From Lacustribacter sp964460315 (GTDB lineage: Bacteria > Pseudomonadota > Gammaproteobacteria > Burkholderiales > Burkholderiaceae_A), in contig CAYWPQ010000008.1 of the NCBI GenBank assembly GCA_964460315.1, positions 1 through 58,293 of the forward strand: a DNA stretch of 58,293 nucleotides, written 5' to 3'. How positions within the stretch are numbered: position 1 is the stretch's first letter; every line of letters starts with the position of its first letter. This document shows, piece by piece, positions 17,547 to 25,655 of this stretch. A program made the position numbers and the translations under genes. The notes beneath the pieces are model-generated. The model had not been told where the DNA came from. It worked only from the letters and a program-made list of their open reading frames with translations, and did no database searches.

Positions 17547-18428
17547 TCAGTGCATCCAGGGCTGCCATATGGGGTTAGTCCCGTCCGGCAAAGGCGGCAC
17601 CGCCCCCACATCAAACCGGCTTTCGCCATCCGCATGGAAATCGCTGCCCCGGGAGGCCAAAAAGCCCTGCTCCAGCGCCACCCGCTGGAATCGGCGGGCC
17701 TCTTTGTCGGTATGGCTTCCCGTGACAACCTCAATGCCAAGACCCCCCAGGGTCTTAAATTCGTCCAGAAGTGCCCAGTGCCCAATGGCGCTTAAACGGT
17801 AGCGGGCCGGGTGCGCAATCACCGCCACACCCCCCGCTTGGCGTATTGCCCCAACGGCCTGCGACAGGCTTGCCCACTGATGGGGAACATAGCCTGGCTT
17901 TCCCGGCACCAGGTAACGCTGAAAAACCTCGGACATCTCCTGGCAGATGCCCCTGGCCACCAGCGCCCGTGCGAAATGGGTACGCCCAATCAGGCTTGGA
18001 TTGTCAGCGTATTGAATGGCTTCCTCCAAGACATCAGGCAGGCCATGGTCCACAAGCCCCTGCGCCATCTGACCGGCACGCTTTTGCCGGCCCTGCTGAA
18101 TTTCCGAGAGCAAAGCCCCGAGAGACAGATCCGCAGGGTCAAAATCAAGGCCCACCACATGAATGGTCTCCCCACCCCAGCTGACCGAGACTTCAACGCC
18201 GGAAAGGTAGGTTAGACCCAGCATCGAGGCCACCTCGGCCGCCTCGCTCTGACCAGCCAAGGTATCGTGGTCGGTGAGCGCCAGCATGGCCACGCCGTTG
18301 TCATGCGCCCGATGCATCAGCGCCGAGGGCGTCAGGGCGCCGTCAGAGGCGTTGGAGTGGAAGTGAAGGTCGACATTGATGTCGTGGGGAATGGGGTGGA
18401 CCAGCAAAGGCTTCGACATAGCCTCCAT
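17547..18428 (-). CDS. PHP-domain phosphoesterase (YciV/RNase AM type)
   Basis: Polymerase-and-histidinol-phosphatase fold protein of 293 residues. The metal motif HFHSNASDG is at 22-30, with further ligands in LTDHD, GVEVS, AHPARY and a late SDFHADGE. In E. coli the homologue YciV (Rnm) is a 5'-to-3' exonuclease acting on 5S/23S rRNA ends and on 3',5'-bisnucleotides; the same chemistry is plausible here. An ATG nine bases further in (residue 4) is an alternative start. The gene lies divergently from the gamma-carbonic-anhydrase gene and upstream of trpS. Confidence 0.87.
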   Translation of the reverse strand: MEAMSKPLLVHPIPHDINVDLHFHSNASDGALTPSALMHRAHDNGVAMLALTDHDTLAGQSEAAEVASMLGLTYLSGVEVSVSWGGETIHVVGLDFDPADLSLGALLSEIQQGRQKRAGQMAQGLVDHGLPDVLEEAIQYADNPSLIGRTHFARALVARGICQEMSEVFQRYLVPGKPGYVPHQWASLSQAVGAIRQAGGVAVIAHPARYRLSAIGHWALLDEFKTLGGLGIEVVTGSHTDKEARRFQRVALEQGFLASRGSDFHADGESRFDVGAVPPLPDGTNPIWQPWMH

Positions 18429-18500
18429 TTTGATTCAAATCCCAGGGGTCATGGTAAAAACACGGGTCTTGCACATGCACCTTGCACGACGGAGTTGAAA

Positions 18501-19040
18501 ATGACGATCTATGCCCTGGGCGAACACCACCCCGACGTTCATGAAACCGCCTATGTTGCGGATTCCGCTGCCGTCATTGGCAAAGTGGTCTTAAAAAAAG
18601 ACAGCAGCATCTGGTTTGGCGCCACGCTTCGCGGCGACAACGAACCCATCACCATTGGCGAAGGCTCGAACGTCCAAGAAAGCGCGGTGTTGCACACCGA
18701 TCCAGGTTCACCCCTGACGGTGGGAGATCACGTCACCGTGGGTCACCAGGCCATGTTGCACGGCTGCACCGTGGGCGATGGCAGTCTGATCGGTATTCAG
18801 GCGGTGGTGCTGAACAACGCGGTGATTGGCAAGAACTGCCTGATTGGCGCCTGCGCCTTGGTGACCACGGGCATGGTGATTCCGGATGGATCCATGGTGA
18901 TTGGCTCACCCGCCAAGGTGGTGCGGCCGCTCAAACCCGAGGAAATCGAAGGCATGCAACGTGGCATTCACGGCTATGTTGGCCGTGCCAAAATGTTCAA
19001 AACTGACCTCACCGTCATTCATCCGCAGGTCAAGCCTTGA
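18501..19040 (+). CDS. Gamma-type carbonic anhydrase-like hexapeptide protein
   Basis: Left-handed beta-helix protein of 179 residues related to E. coli YrdA/PaaY and gamma carbonic anhydrases. Candidate zinc ligands are H65, H82 and H87, in HTDPG and GHQAMLHG. Family members form trimers with metal between subunits; carbonic anhydrase activity is proven only for some. The frame is open far upstream, antisense to the PHP gene, but the fold begins at MTIYALGEHHP. The ATG at 18501 has a GGAG site 6 nt before it. The stop overlaps the TTG start of hslO. Confidence 0.88.
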   Translation: MTIYALGEHHPDVHETAYVADSAAVIGKVVLKKDSSIWFGATLRGDNEPITIGEGSNVQESAVLHTDPGSPLTVGDHVTVGHQAMLHGCTVGDGSLIGIQAVVLNNAVIGKNCLIGACALVTTGMVIPDGSMVIGSPAKVVRPLKPEEIEGMQRGIHGYVGRAKMFKTDLTVIHPQVKP

Positions 19041-20029
19041 AACCCTCCATTCCCCCTGATTCATCCACGCCAGTGGCTGACAAACTTTTACGCGTGCTCT
19101 TTAAAGGTGGGACGGCCAGAGCACACCTTGTGCAGCTCGATCGCTCCTGGCTGGAAGTGGCCCATCGACATGACGAGCCACCTGAGGTGATGCGGCTTTT
19201 GGGCGAAATGAGCTGTGCCAGCATTTTGTTAAGTGGAAGCCTGAAATACGAAGGCTCGGTCATTCTTCAAATTCACGGTGATGGTCCGGTTCGGCTGGCC
19301 GTTGCCGAATGCGACGCCGCCATGGGTTTTCGCAGCACGGTCACCATGTCGGAAAGCCTTGAGGTGCCCACTGGCGCGGACTGGAAGGCCCTGGTGAATC
19401 AGAATAATCAGGGGCGTTTCAGCGTCGTGCTTGACCCCAAAATTCATGGCCAGCAGCCCTACCAAGGCATTGTTCCTCTTCATGAAGAAGGTGTGGCGCA
19501 AGCGATTGAAAGCTACATGAACCGCTCGGAACAACTTCCCACTCACCTCTGGCTTGTCTGCAACGGGGACCGTGCGGCAGGTCTGTTGCTTCAGAAAATG
19601 CCAGGTGATGGCGGCAACAAGTCCGATCCTGCGAAACATGAGGGTGGCCAGACCCCGTCACCCGGCATCACCGAGACCGACGACCAATGGGAACGCCTGA
19701 TTACGCTTGCCAAGACCGTCACGGAGAGTGAACTTCTGAACACCGACCCTGAGACCCTGCTGCATCGCCTCTTTTGGGAGGAGGAGCCAAGGCTTTTGGA
19801 AGACAAGCCGGTTCAGTTTTCCTGTTCCTGCTCACGCGCACGCGTGGGCAAGATGCTGGTGACCCTTGGACTGGACGAAGTCGAATCCATTATTAGCGAA
19901 CAGGGCGAGGTTCAGGTGAACTGCGACTTCTGCAACACGTCCTATGTGTTTGACCCCGTCGACTGCGCCGAGCTGTTCACTGGCAACACGCCGACGGCAG
20001 GCGGTGCCGCGTCCTCGACGGTGCATTAA
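19037..20029 (+). CDS. hslO: Redox-regulated chaperone Hsp33
   Basis: Cytoplasmic holdase activated by oxidation. The C-terminal redox switch is intact: C263-S-C265, then 30 residues, then C296-x2-C299, the four zinc ligands that form disulfides on activation. The N-terminal folded domain has the expected motifs around GEMSCASILLSG and the GDGPVRLAV strand. The 330 residues include a low-complexity linker near 188-213 absent from E. coli Hsp33 (292). No suitable ATG exists; the TTG overlapping the previous stop (TTGA) is the best start. Confidence 0.93.
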   Translation: MKPSIPPDSSTPVADKLLRVLFKGGTARAHLVQLDRSWLEVAHRHDEPPEVMRLLGEMSCASILLSGSLKYEGSVILQIHGDGPVRLAVAECDAAMGFRSTVTMSESLEVPTGADWKALVNQNNQGRFSVVLDPKIHGQQPYQGIVPLHEEGVAQAIESYMNRSEQLPTHLWLVCNGDRAAGLLLQKMPGDGGNKSDPAKHEGGQTPSPGITETDDQWERLITLAKTVTESELLNTDPETLLHRLFWEEEPRLLEDKPVQFSCSCSRARVGKMLVTLGLDEVESIISEQGEVQVNCDFCNTSYVFDPVDCAELFTGNTPTAGGAASSTVH

Positions 20030-20096
20030 ACAACCCCACCAGAGCCCAGCGCTTCAAACGCTCCTTCGCAGGCTTATCCGGTGGTGAAGTCGCAGA

Positions 20097-20420
20097 TTAA
20101 GGCGCCGGCTTTTGCGGCTCGCCCCACTGGAGAAAACGCTCTCCGGGTTTCATCAGGCCAAGTTCGTAGCGGGCACGCTCTTCCGCCGCATTGGGGTTGT
20201 TGCGCAGATCGGTGACCTCAGCTTCGAGTTCACGAATGCGCTGCCGCTTGGCCTCGTTGGCCGCTTCTTGGGCCTCGACCTGATGCTCGAGGCGCCAGAC
20301 ACGAATCCATCCGCCTTGCCCGAACCAGAGCGGGAACTGCAGCAACACCAAGGCCACCACAAGAATGGCGGTGAGACTTGGCCTTGGGAATCGGCGGGGT
20401 TGTTGCTTTTCCCTGCTCAC
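20097..20420 (-). CDS. ftsB: Cell division protein FtsB
   Basis: Small bitopic divisome protein that works with FtsL and FtsQ to activate septal peptidoglycan synthesis. The 107-residue product has a basic N terminus, one membrane segment at about 16-34 and a periplasmic coiled coil at about 42-75 (LEAEVTDLRN). A conserved YELGLMKPGE block follows. The start codon is GTG. It lies 15 bp after eno on the same strand, the usual eno-ftsB pairing. The intergenic stretch 20030-20096 toward convergent hslO holds no clear terminator. Confidence 0.93.
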   Translation of the reverse strand: MSREKQQPRRFPRPSLTAILVVALVLLQFPLWFGQGGWIRVWRLEHQVEAQEAANEAKRQRIRELEAEVTDLRNNPNAAEERARYELGLMKPGERFLQWGEPQKPAP

Positions 20421-20435
20421 GTGGCGGATCGACGG

Positions 20436-21722
20436 TTAGCGACGGATGTTGTAAAACGCATCCATGCCGGGATATTCGGCCGCATCACCAAGGTCTTCCT
20501 CGATGCGAAGAAGCTGATTGTATTTCGCTGTGCGATCGGTGCGCGACATGGAGCCGGTCTTGATCTGCAGTGCATTGGTGGCCACGGAAAGATCAGCGAT
20601 GGTGGTGTCTTCGGTTTCGCCCGAGCGATGCGACACCACAGCGGTGTAATTACTGCGCTTGGCCATCTCGATGGCTGCAAAGGTTTCCGACAAGGTGCCG
20701 ATCTGATTGATCTTGATCAAAATGGAATTGGCAACACCTTTCTGAATGCCCTCGCGAAGAATTCGGGTGTTGGTCACGAACAGATCGTCACCCACCAACT
20801 GAACCTTTTTACCCAGAAGCTCGGTTTGGTAAGCCCATCCGTCCCAGTCGTTTTCGGCGCAGCCGTCTTCAATTGAAATGATGGGGTACTTGTCGACCCA
20901 GCTTGCCAAAAGGTGAGAGAAGTCTTTCGAAGAAAGCTTCAGCCCCTCGCCTTCCAGTTCGTAATGGCCGTTCTTGTAGAACTCTGAGCTTGCACAGTCA
21001 AGGCCAAGGGCAATCTGCCGGCCGGGCTCATAGCCAGCGTTTTCAATAGCCTTCAGGACCAGCTGAATCGCGGCCTCGTGGTTCGCAACATTGGGAGCGA
21101 ATCCGCCTTCGTCACCCACAGCGATGGACATGCCTTGGTCATGGATGAGTTTCTTCAGGCTGTGAAAGACCTCGGCGCCATAGCGAACGGCCTCGCGAAA
21201 TGTCGGCGCGCCGATGGGGATGATCATGAACTCTTGAAGATCAAGGTTGTTGTTCGCATGAGCGCCACCGTTGATGACATTCATCATCGGCACCGGGAGC
21301 CGCATGGGGCCCGACCCTCCGAAGTAGCGATAAAGCGGCAGGCCCGCCTGTTCGGCGGCCGCCTTGGCCACCGCCATGGACACGGCCAGCATGGCGTTGG
21401 CACCTAAGCGGGATTTGTTGTCAGTGCCGTCAAGTTCAATCAGGGCTTTGTCGATGAAGGACTGCTCACTGGCGTCGAGGCCCATCAGGGATTCACAGAT
21501 TTCGGTGTTGATGTGCTCGACGGCCTTCAACACACCCTTGCCAAGGTAGCGTGATCGATCACCATCACGAAGCTCAATGGCCTCACGCGAGCCCGTGGAG
21601 GCGCCCGATGGCACCGCGGCACGACCCATCACCCCGGACTCAAGCAAGACATCGCATTCCACAGTGGGGTTGCCTCGGCTATCAATCACCTCTCGGCCTA
21701 TGAGATCAACAATCGCAGTCAT
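20436..21722 (-). CDS. eno: Enolase
   Basis: Glycolytic conversion of 2-phosphoglycerate to phosphoenolpyruvate; in many proteobacteria also a part of the RNA degradosome. I chose the second ATG (21722, MTAIVDLIGREV), which aligns with the usual enolase N terminus and has a better spaced GGGA site than the ATG 6 nt upstream. The product is 428 residues (E. coli 432). Signature segments are SGASTGSREA, the metal region SIEDGCAENDW and the active-site stretch LIKINQIGTLSE. It is part of the pyrG-kdsA-eno-ftsB gene order. Confidence 0.97.
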   Translation of the reverse strand: MTAIVDLIGREVIDSRGNPTVECDVLLESGVMGRAAVPSGASTGSREAIELRDGDRSRYLGKGVLKAVEHINTEICESLMGLDASEQSFIDKALIELDGTDNKSRLGANAMLAVSMAVAKAAAEQAGLPLYRYFGGSGPMRLPVPMMNVINGGAHANNNLDLQEFMIIPIGAPTFREAVRYGAEVFHSLKKLIHDQGMSIAVGDEGGFAPNVANHEAAIQLVLKAIENAGYEPGRQIALGLDCASSEFYKNGHYELEGEGLKLSSKDFSHLLASWVDKYPIISIEDGCAENDWDGWAYQTELLGKKVQLVGDDLFVTNTRILREGIQKGVANSILIKINQIGTLSETFAAIEMAKRSNYTAVVSHRSGETEDTTIADLSVATNALQIKTGSMSRTDRTAKYNQLLRIEEDLGDAAEYPGMDAFYNIRR

Positions 21723-21747
21723 TTCCATTCCCTTTGTTTAAAACGTT

Positions 21748-22602
21748 TTATTCGAAGTCTTCTTCCAGATACACCTGGCGCTTCACCACACGATCAATTT
21801 CGACAAGCTGGGCAAGAAGGTCTTTCATCTTGTGCAGGGGGACCGCGTTGGGGCCATCGGACATCGCCTGGGCTGGGTTTGGATGGGTTTCCATGAAGAG
21901 CCCGGCCACGCCCACACCCACCGCGGCACGCGACAAGACCGGTACAAATTCACGCTGTCCGCCCGAAGACGTGCCCTGGCCGCCAGGCAGTTGAACCGAA
22001 TGGGTGGCATCAAAGACCACCGGGCACTGGGTCTCACGCATGATGGCCAGGCTACGCATGTCGCTCACAAGGTTGTTGTAGCCAAAGCTTGCGCCTCGTT
22101 CGCAGGCCATGAAGCGGTCGGTGTCAAGCCCGGCTTCTGCCGCCGCATCACGCGCCTTTTGAATGACATGCTTCATGTCGCCTGGGGCAAGGAACTGGCC
22201 TTTCTTGATGTTCACCGGCTTGCCACTCTGAGCCACCGCACGAATGAAATCCGTCTGTCGACAGAGAAACGCTGGGGTTTGCAAGACATCCACCACCGAA
22301 GCCACCTGCGCAATTTCCGATTCGCTGTGGACATCGGTGAGCACGGGCACCTGCAAGGCCGAGCGAACCTTGGCCAGGATTTCAAGGCCCTGGTCCATGC
22401 CTGGGCCGCGAAACGAGCTACCTGACGAACGGTTGGCTTTGTCGTAACTTGATTTAAAAATGAATGGGATGCCAAGCTCTACGCAGATTTCTTTGAGCCT
22501 TCCCGCCGTTTCCATCTGCAGGGCTTCAGACTCCACGACACAAGGGCCCGAGATCAGAAAAAAAGGCTGGCGAAGGCCAACATCAAAACCACAGAGTTTC
22601 AT
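21748..22602 (-). CDS. kdsA: 3-deoxy-8-phosphooctulonate (KDO-8-P) synthase
   Basis: Condenses phosphoenolpyruvate with arabinose-5-phosphate to make KDO-8-phosphate for the LPS inner core. The 284-residue barrel shows SGPCVVES, the substrate loop SSYDKANRSS, the NIKKGQF segment and the FDATHSVQLPGG block. It overlaps the pyrG stop by 4 bp (ATGA), implying translational coupling. It is evidence of a Gram-negative outer membrane, together with lpxH and bamC. Confidence 0.97.
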   Translation of the reverse strand: MKLCGFDVGLRQPFFLISGPCVVESEALQMETAGRLKEICVELGIPFIFKSSYDKANRSSGSSFRGPGMDQGLEILAKVRSALQVPVLTDVHSESEIAQVASVVDVLQTPAFLCRQTDFIRAVAQSGKPVNIKKGQFLAPGDMKHVIQKARDAAAEAGLDTDRFMACERGASFGYNNLVSDMRSLAIMRETQCPVVFDATHSVQLPGGQGTSSGGQREFVPVLSRAAVGVGVAGLFMETHPNPAQAMSDGPNAVPLHKMKDLLAQLVEIDRVVKRQVYLEEDFE

Positions 22603-24242
22603 GCCTGACCTTTGGCGATGGCCGCTTCAATGAAGCTTTTGAAAAGGGGGTGTCCATGCCGGGGAGTGGAGGTGAATTCCGGGTGGAACTGCACCGCCAT
22701 GAACCAGGGGTGTTCGCTGGATGGAAGTTCCACCATCTCCACAAGATGTTCATTGGGGGTTTCAGCAGACACCACCAGCCCCGCGGCTTCAACCTTAGGC
22801 CGAAGGAGATTGTTCACCTCGTATCGATGGCGATGGCGCTCGTTGACCTGGTCGCCGTAAATCTTATGCCCCAGGGTGTTGGGCCGAACGGCGCAGGATT
22901 GCGCACCAAGACGCATGGTGCCGCCAAGATCCGAATCTGAGCTGCGCTGCTCGATGCGGCCGTCCGCGGTCTGCCATTCCGTGATCAAGGCAATCATGGG
23001 TTCGGGGGTGTCCGTGTCGAATTCGGTGGAGTTGGCCTTGGCCATTCCTGCGCGATGTCGGGCGAATTCCACGACCGCAAGCTGCATGCCAAGGCAGATG
23101 CCGAGATAGGGAATTTTCTGCTCGCGCGCAAAACGAATGGCCGCAATTTTTCCTTCCACGCCACGCCGGCCAAAGCCGCCAGGAACCAGAATGGCATCGT
23201 AGCCCTTCAGGGTGTCGACGGACCCGGATTCCAGGGTTTCGGAATCAATGTAGTCAATCGCCACCTTGGATCGGGTGTGCATACCCGCATGAATCAGGGC
23301 CTCGGTGAGCGACTTGTAGGATTCGGTGAGGTCAACATACTTACCCACCATGGCGATACGCACCTGATGCTTCGGCTGATCAAGCCTGTCCACCAGATCG
23401 TCCCAGATCTTCAGGTTGGCGGGCGGTGTCTGAAGGTCAAGCTCATCACAAATGAGCGAATCAAGACCCTGCTCAAAAAGCATGCGCGGAATGCGGTAGA
23501 TGGAGCTGGCGTCCCAGACGGAGATCACGGCTTCACGCTGAACGTTGGAAAAGAGCGAGATCTTGTCTTTTTCCTCGTCAGGGATGGGTCGATCCGCCCG
23601 GCAGAGCAAGGCCGTTGGCTGGATACCGATTTCCCGCAGCTTTTGCACCGAATGCTGGGTGGGCTTTGTTTTCAACTCACCTGCGGATGGAATGAACGGC
23701 ACCAAGGTCAGATGCACAAAGCAGGTGCTCTTGCGGCCAAGCTTGAGGCTTAGCTGACGAATGGCCTCAAGAAAGGGCAGTGATTCGATATCGCCCACCG
23801 TGCCACCCACTTCAACAATGGCCACCTGGGCCTCGTCGGGCTGGCCGACACGAGCCCCCTTGGCGATGAAGTCTTGGATCTCGTTGGTGATGTGGGGGAT
23901 CACCTGAACGGTTTTGCCCAGGTATTCGCCTCGGCGCTCTTTACGCAAAACCGAATCGTAGATCTGACCCGTCGTGAAGTTGTTGTGTTTGTGCATACGA
24001 GCATCGATGAATCGCTCGTAGTGGCCAAGATCAAGATCGGTTTCCGCACCGTCTTCGGTCACAAAGACCTCGCCGTGCTGAAAGGGACTCATCGTGCCTG
24101 GATCCACATTGAGATAAGGATCCATCTTGATCATGGTGACTTTGAGGCCACGCGACTCCAGCAGAGCCCCCAGGGAGGCCGCGGCAATCCCCTTGCCCAA
24201 GGAGGAAACTACGCCGCCGGTGACAAAAACGTATTTCGTCAT
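22599..24242 (-). CDS. pyrG: CTP synthase
   Basis: Converts UTP to CTP using ATP and glutamine. From the ATG at 24242 (MTKYVFVTGGVVSSLGKG) the protein has 547 residues (E. coli 545). The N-terminal amidoligase domain is followed by a class I glutaminase domain with the nucleophile elbow GICLGMQ and a late FHPEF histidine-glutamate pair. The frame continues upstream through scoB, but that extension is not CTP-synthase-like. It begins 5 bp after the scoB stop and overlaps kdsA by 4 bp. Confidence 0.98.
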   Translation of the reverse strand: MTKYVFVTGGVVSSLGKGIAAASLGALLESRGLKVTMIKMDPYLNVDPGTMSPFQHGEVFVTEDGAETDLDLGHYERFIDARMHKHNNFTTGQIYDSVLRKERRGEYLGKTVQVIPHITNEIQDFIAKGARVGQPDEAQVAIVEVGGTVGDIESLPFLEAIRQLSLKLGRKSTCFVHLTLVPFIPSAGELKTKPTQHSVQKLREIGIQPTALLCRADRPIPDEEKDKISLFSNVQREAVISVWDASSIYRIPRMLFEQGLDSLICDELDLQTPPANLKIWDDLVDRLDQPKHQVRIAMVGKYVDLTESYKSLTEALIHAGMHTRSKVAIDYIDSETLESGSVDTLKGYDAILVPGGFGRRGVEGKIAAIRFAREQKIPYLGICLGMQLAVVEFARHRAGMAKANSTEFDTDTPEPMIALITEWQTADGRIEQRSSDSDLGGTMRLGAQSCAVRPNTLGHKIYGDQVNERHRHRYEVNNLLRPKVEAAGLVVSAETPNEHLVEMVELPSSEHPWFMAVQFHPEFTSTPRHGHPLFKSFIEAAIAKGQA

Positions 24243-24247
24243 GTCAC

Positions 24248-24889
24248 TTACGCCGCAATGGTGCAGCCGGTTTTGCTGCGAATTTCTTCCACCGTCACAC
24301 CCGGCGCGAGTTCCGTGAGCACCAAGCCCTTGTCGGTCACTTCCAGCACGCCAAGATCGGTGATGATGTGGTTCACCACGCCAACCCCCGTGAGCGGCAG
24401 TGTGCATTCTTTAAGAATCTTGATGTCTTCCGAGCCGTCTTTTTTCTTGGCGGTGTGTTCCATCAGAACCACCACCCGATCCACGCCCGCGACGAGATCC
24501 ATCGCGCCGCCCATACCTTTGATCATCTTGCCGGGAATCATCCAGTTGGCAAGGTCACCTTTTTCGGAGACCTGCATCGCACCCAAAATAGCGATGTTGA
24601 TGTGACCTCCGCGAATCATGGCGAAGGAATCGGCGCTTGAAAAAATGGACGAGCCTTTCAACGTGGTGACCGTCTGCTTGCCCGCATTAATCAGATCCGG
24701 GTCGACCTCGTCTTCGGTGGGAAATGGCCCAATGCCCAAGAGACCATTTTCCGACTGAAGCCAGACCTCGATGTCACTGGGGACATAGTTAGCCACCAGG
24801 GTGGGCAGGCCAATTCCAAGGTTGACGTAAAAACCATCGCGCAATTCTTTGGCCGCGCGGGCTGCCATTTGTTCGCGGGTCCAGGCCAT
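24248..24889 (-). CDS. scoB: 3-oxoacid CoA-transferase subunit B
   Basis: Beta subunit of succinyl-CoA:3-ketoacid (or acetate/acetoacetate type) CoA-transferase, used in ketone-body and branched-chain acid breakdown. The catalytic glutamate lies in the SENGLLG motif (family pattern ENG). Other family stretches are GIGLPTLVANY and GGAMDLVAG. The 213-residue length is typical. Its ATG shares one base with the scoA stop (TAATG). Substrate choice among short 3-oxoacids cannot be read from sequence alone. Confidence 0.94.
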   Translation of the reverse strand: MAWTREQMAARAAKELRDGFYVNLGIGLPTLVANYVPSDIEVWLQSENGLLGIGPFPTEDEVDPDLINAGKQTVTTLKGSSIFSSADSFAMIRGGHINIAILGAMQVSEKGDLANWMIPGKMIKGMGGAMDLVAGVDRVVVLMEHTAKKKDGSEDIKILKECTLPLTGVGVVNHIITDLGVLEVTDKGLVLTELAPGVTVEEIRSKTGCTIAA

Positions 24890-25581
24890 TATCGTGTCGT
24901 CCTGTTCTCAATGTACTTGGCGGGATTGGTGTTGAGCACGATGCGCTTCACAAAAATTCCAGGGGTGTGAATCTGGTCGGGGTCCAGTTCGCCGTTTTCG
25001 ACAATCTCTTCCACCTCCACGATGGTCATCCGGCTGGCCATGGCGACGTTGGGGTTGAAATTGCGTGCGGTCAGGTTGTAGACCAGGTTGCCCGATCGGT
25101 CAGCTTTTTGAGCCTTGACCAGAGAGATATCCGCAAAGAGAGATTCCTCCAGCACGTAGTTCTTGCCCTTGAAGGCACGGACCTCTTTGCCTTCGGCCAC
25201 GACCGTGCCCACACCGGTGCGAGTGAAAAACGCCGGAATGCCAGCGCCTCCGGCACGAAGCTTTTCGGCAAGCGTTCCCTGAGGTGTGAATTCAAGTTCC
25301 AGTTCGCCCGAAAGGTATTGGCGTTCGAATTCCTTGTTTTCGCCGACGTAAGACGAAATCATTTTGCGAACCTGACGTGACTCCAACAAGATGCCAAGTC
25401 CTTTGCCATCGACCCCCGCGTTGTTGCTGATGCAGGTGAGATTTTTGACACCACTGTCGCGGACGGCAAGAATGAGGGCTTCAGGAATGCCGCAAAGGCC
25501 GAAACCACCGACTGCCAGGGTTTGGCCATCGCGAAGAACATCGCGAAGAGCGTCGGCGGCGCTAGGGAACACCTTGTTCAT
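24889..25581 (-). CDS. scoA: 3-oxoacid CoA-transferase subunit A
   Basis: Alpha subunit partner of ScoB. The CoA-transferase I signature GGFGLCGIPE is near the N terminus, with NNAGVDGKGLG shortly after. The ATG at 25581 is preceded by GGAG with 6-nt spacing and is preferred to the in-frame TTG 12 nt upstream; the product is 230 residues. It is first in a run scoA-scoB-pyrG-kdsA-eno-ftsB whose spacings are all short, so acetoacetate metabolism and essential genes may share a transcript. It is divergent from the ETF-QO gene, 74 bp apart. Confidence 0.94.
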   Translation of the reverse strand: MNKVFPSAADALRDVLRDGQTLAVGGFGLCGIPEALILAVRDSGVKNLTCISNNAGVDGKGLGILLESRQVRKMISSYVGENKEFERQYLSGELELEFTPQGTLAEKLRAGGAGIPAFFTRTGVGTVVAEGKEVRAFKGKNYVLEESLFADISLVKAQKADRSGNLVYNLTARNFNPNVAMASRMTIVEVEEIVENGELDPDQIHTPGIFVKRIVLNTNPAKYIENRTTR

Positions 25582-25655
25582 AAACAGCTCCAAAAAAGGG
25601 GGCTAGGAAACCCTTATAGTGTAACGGCATCAGCTTTTTTCTTTGAGAGGACACT

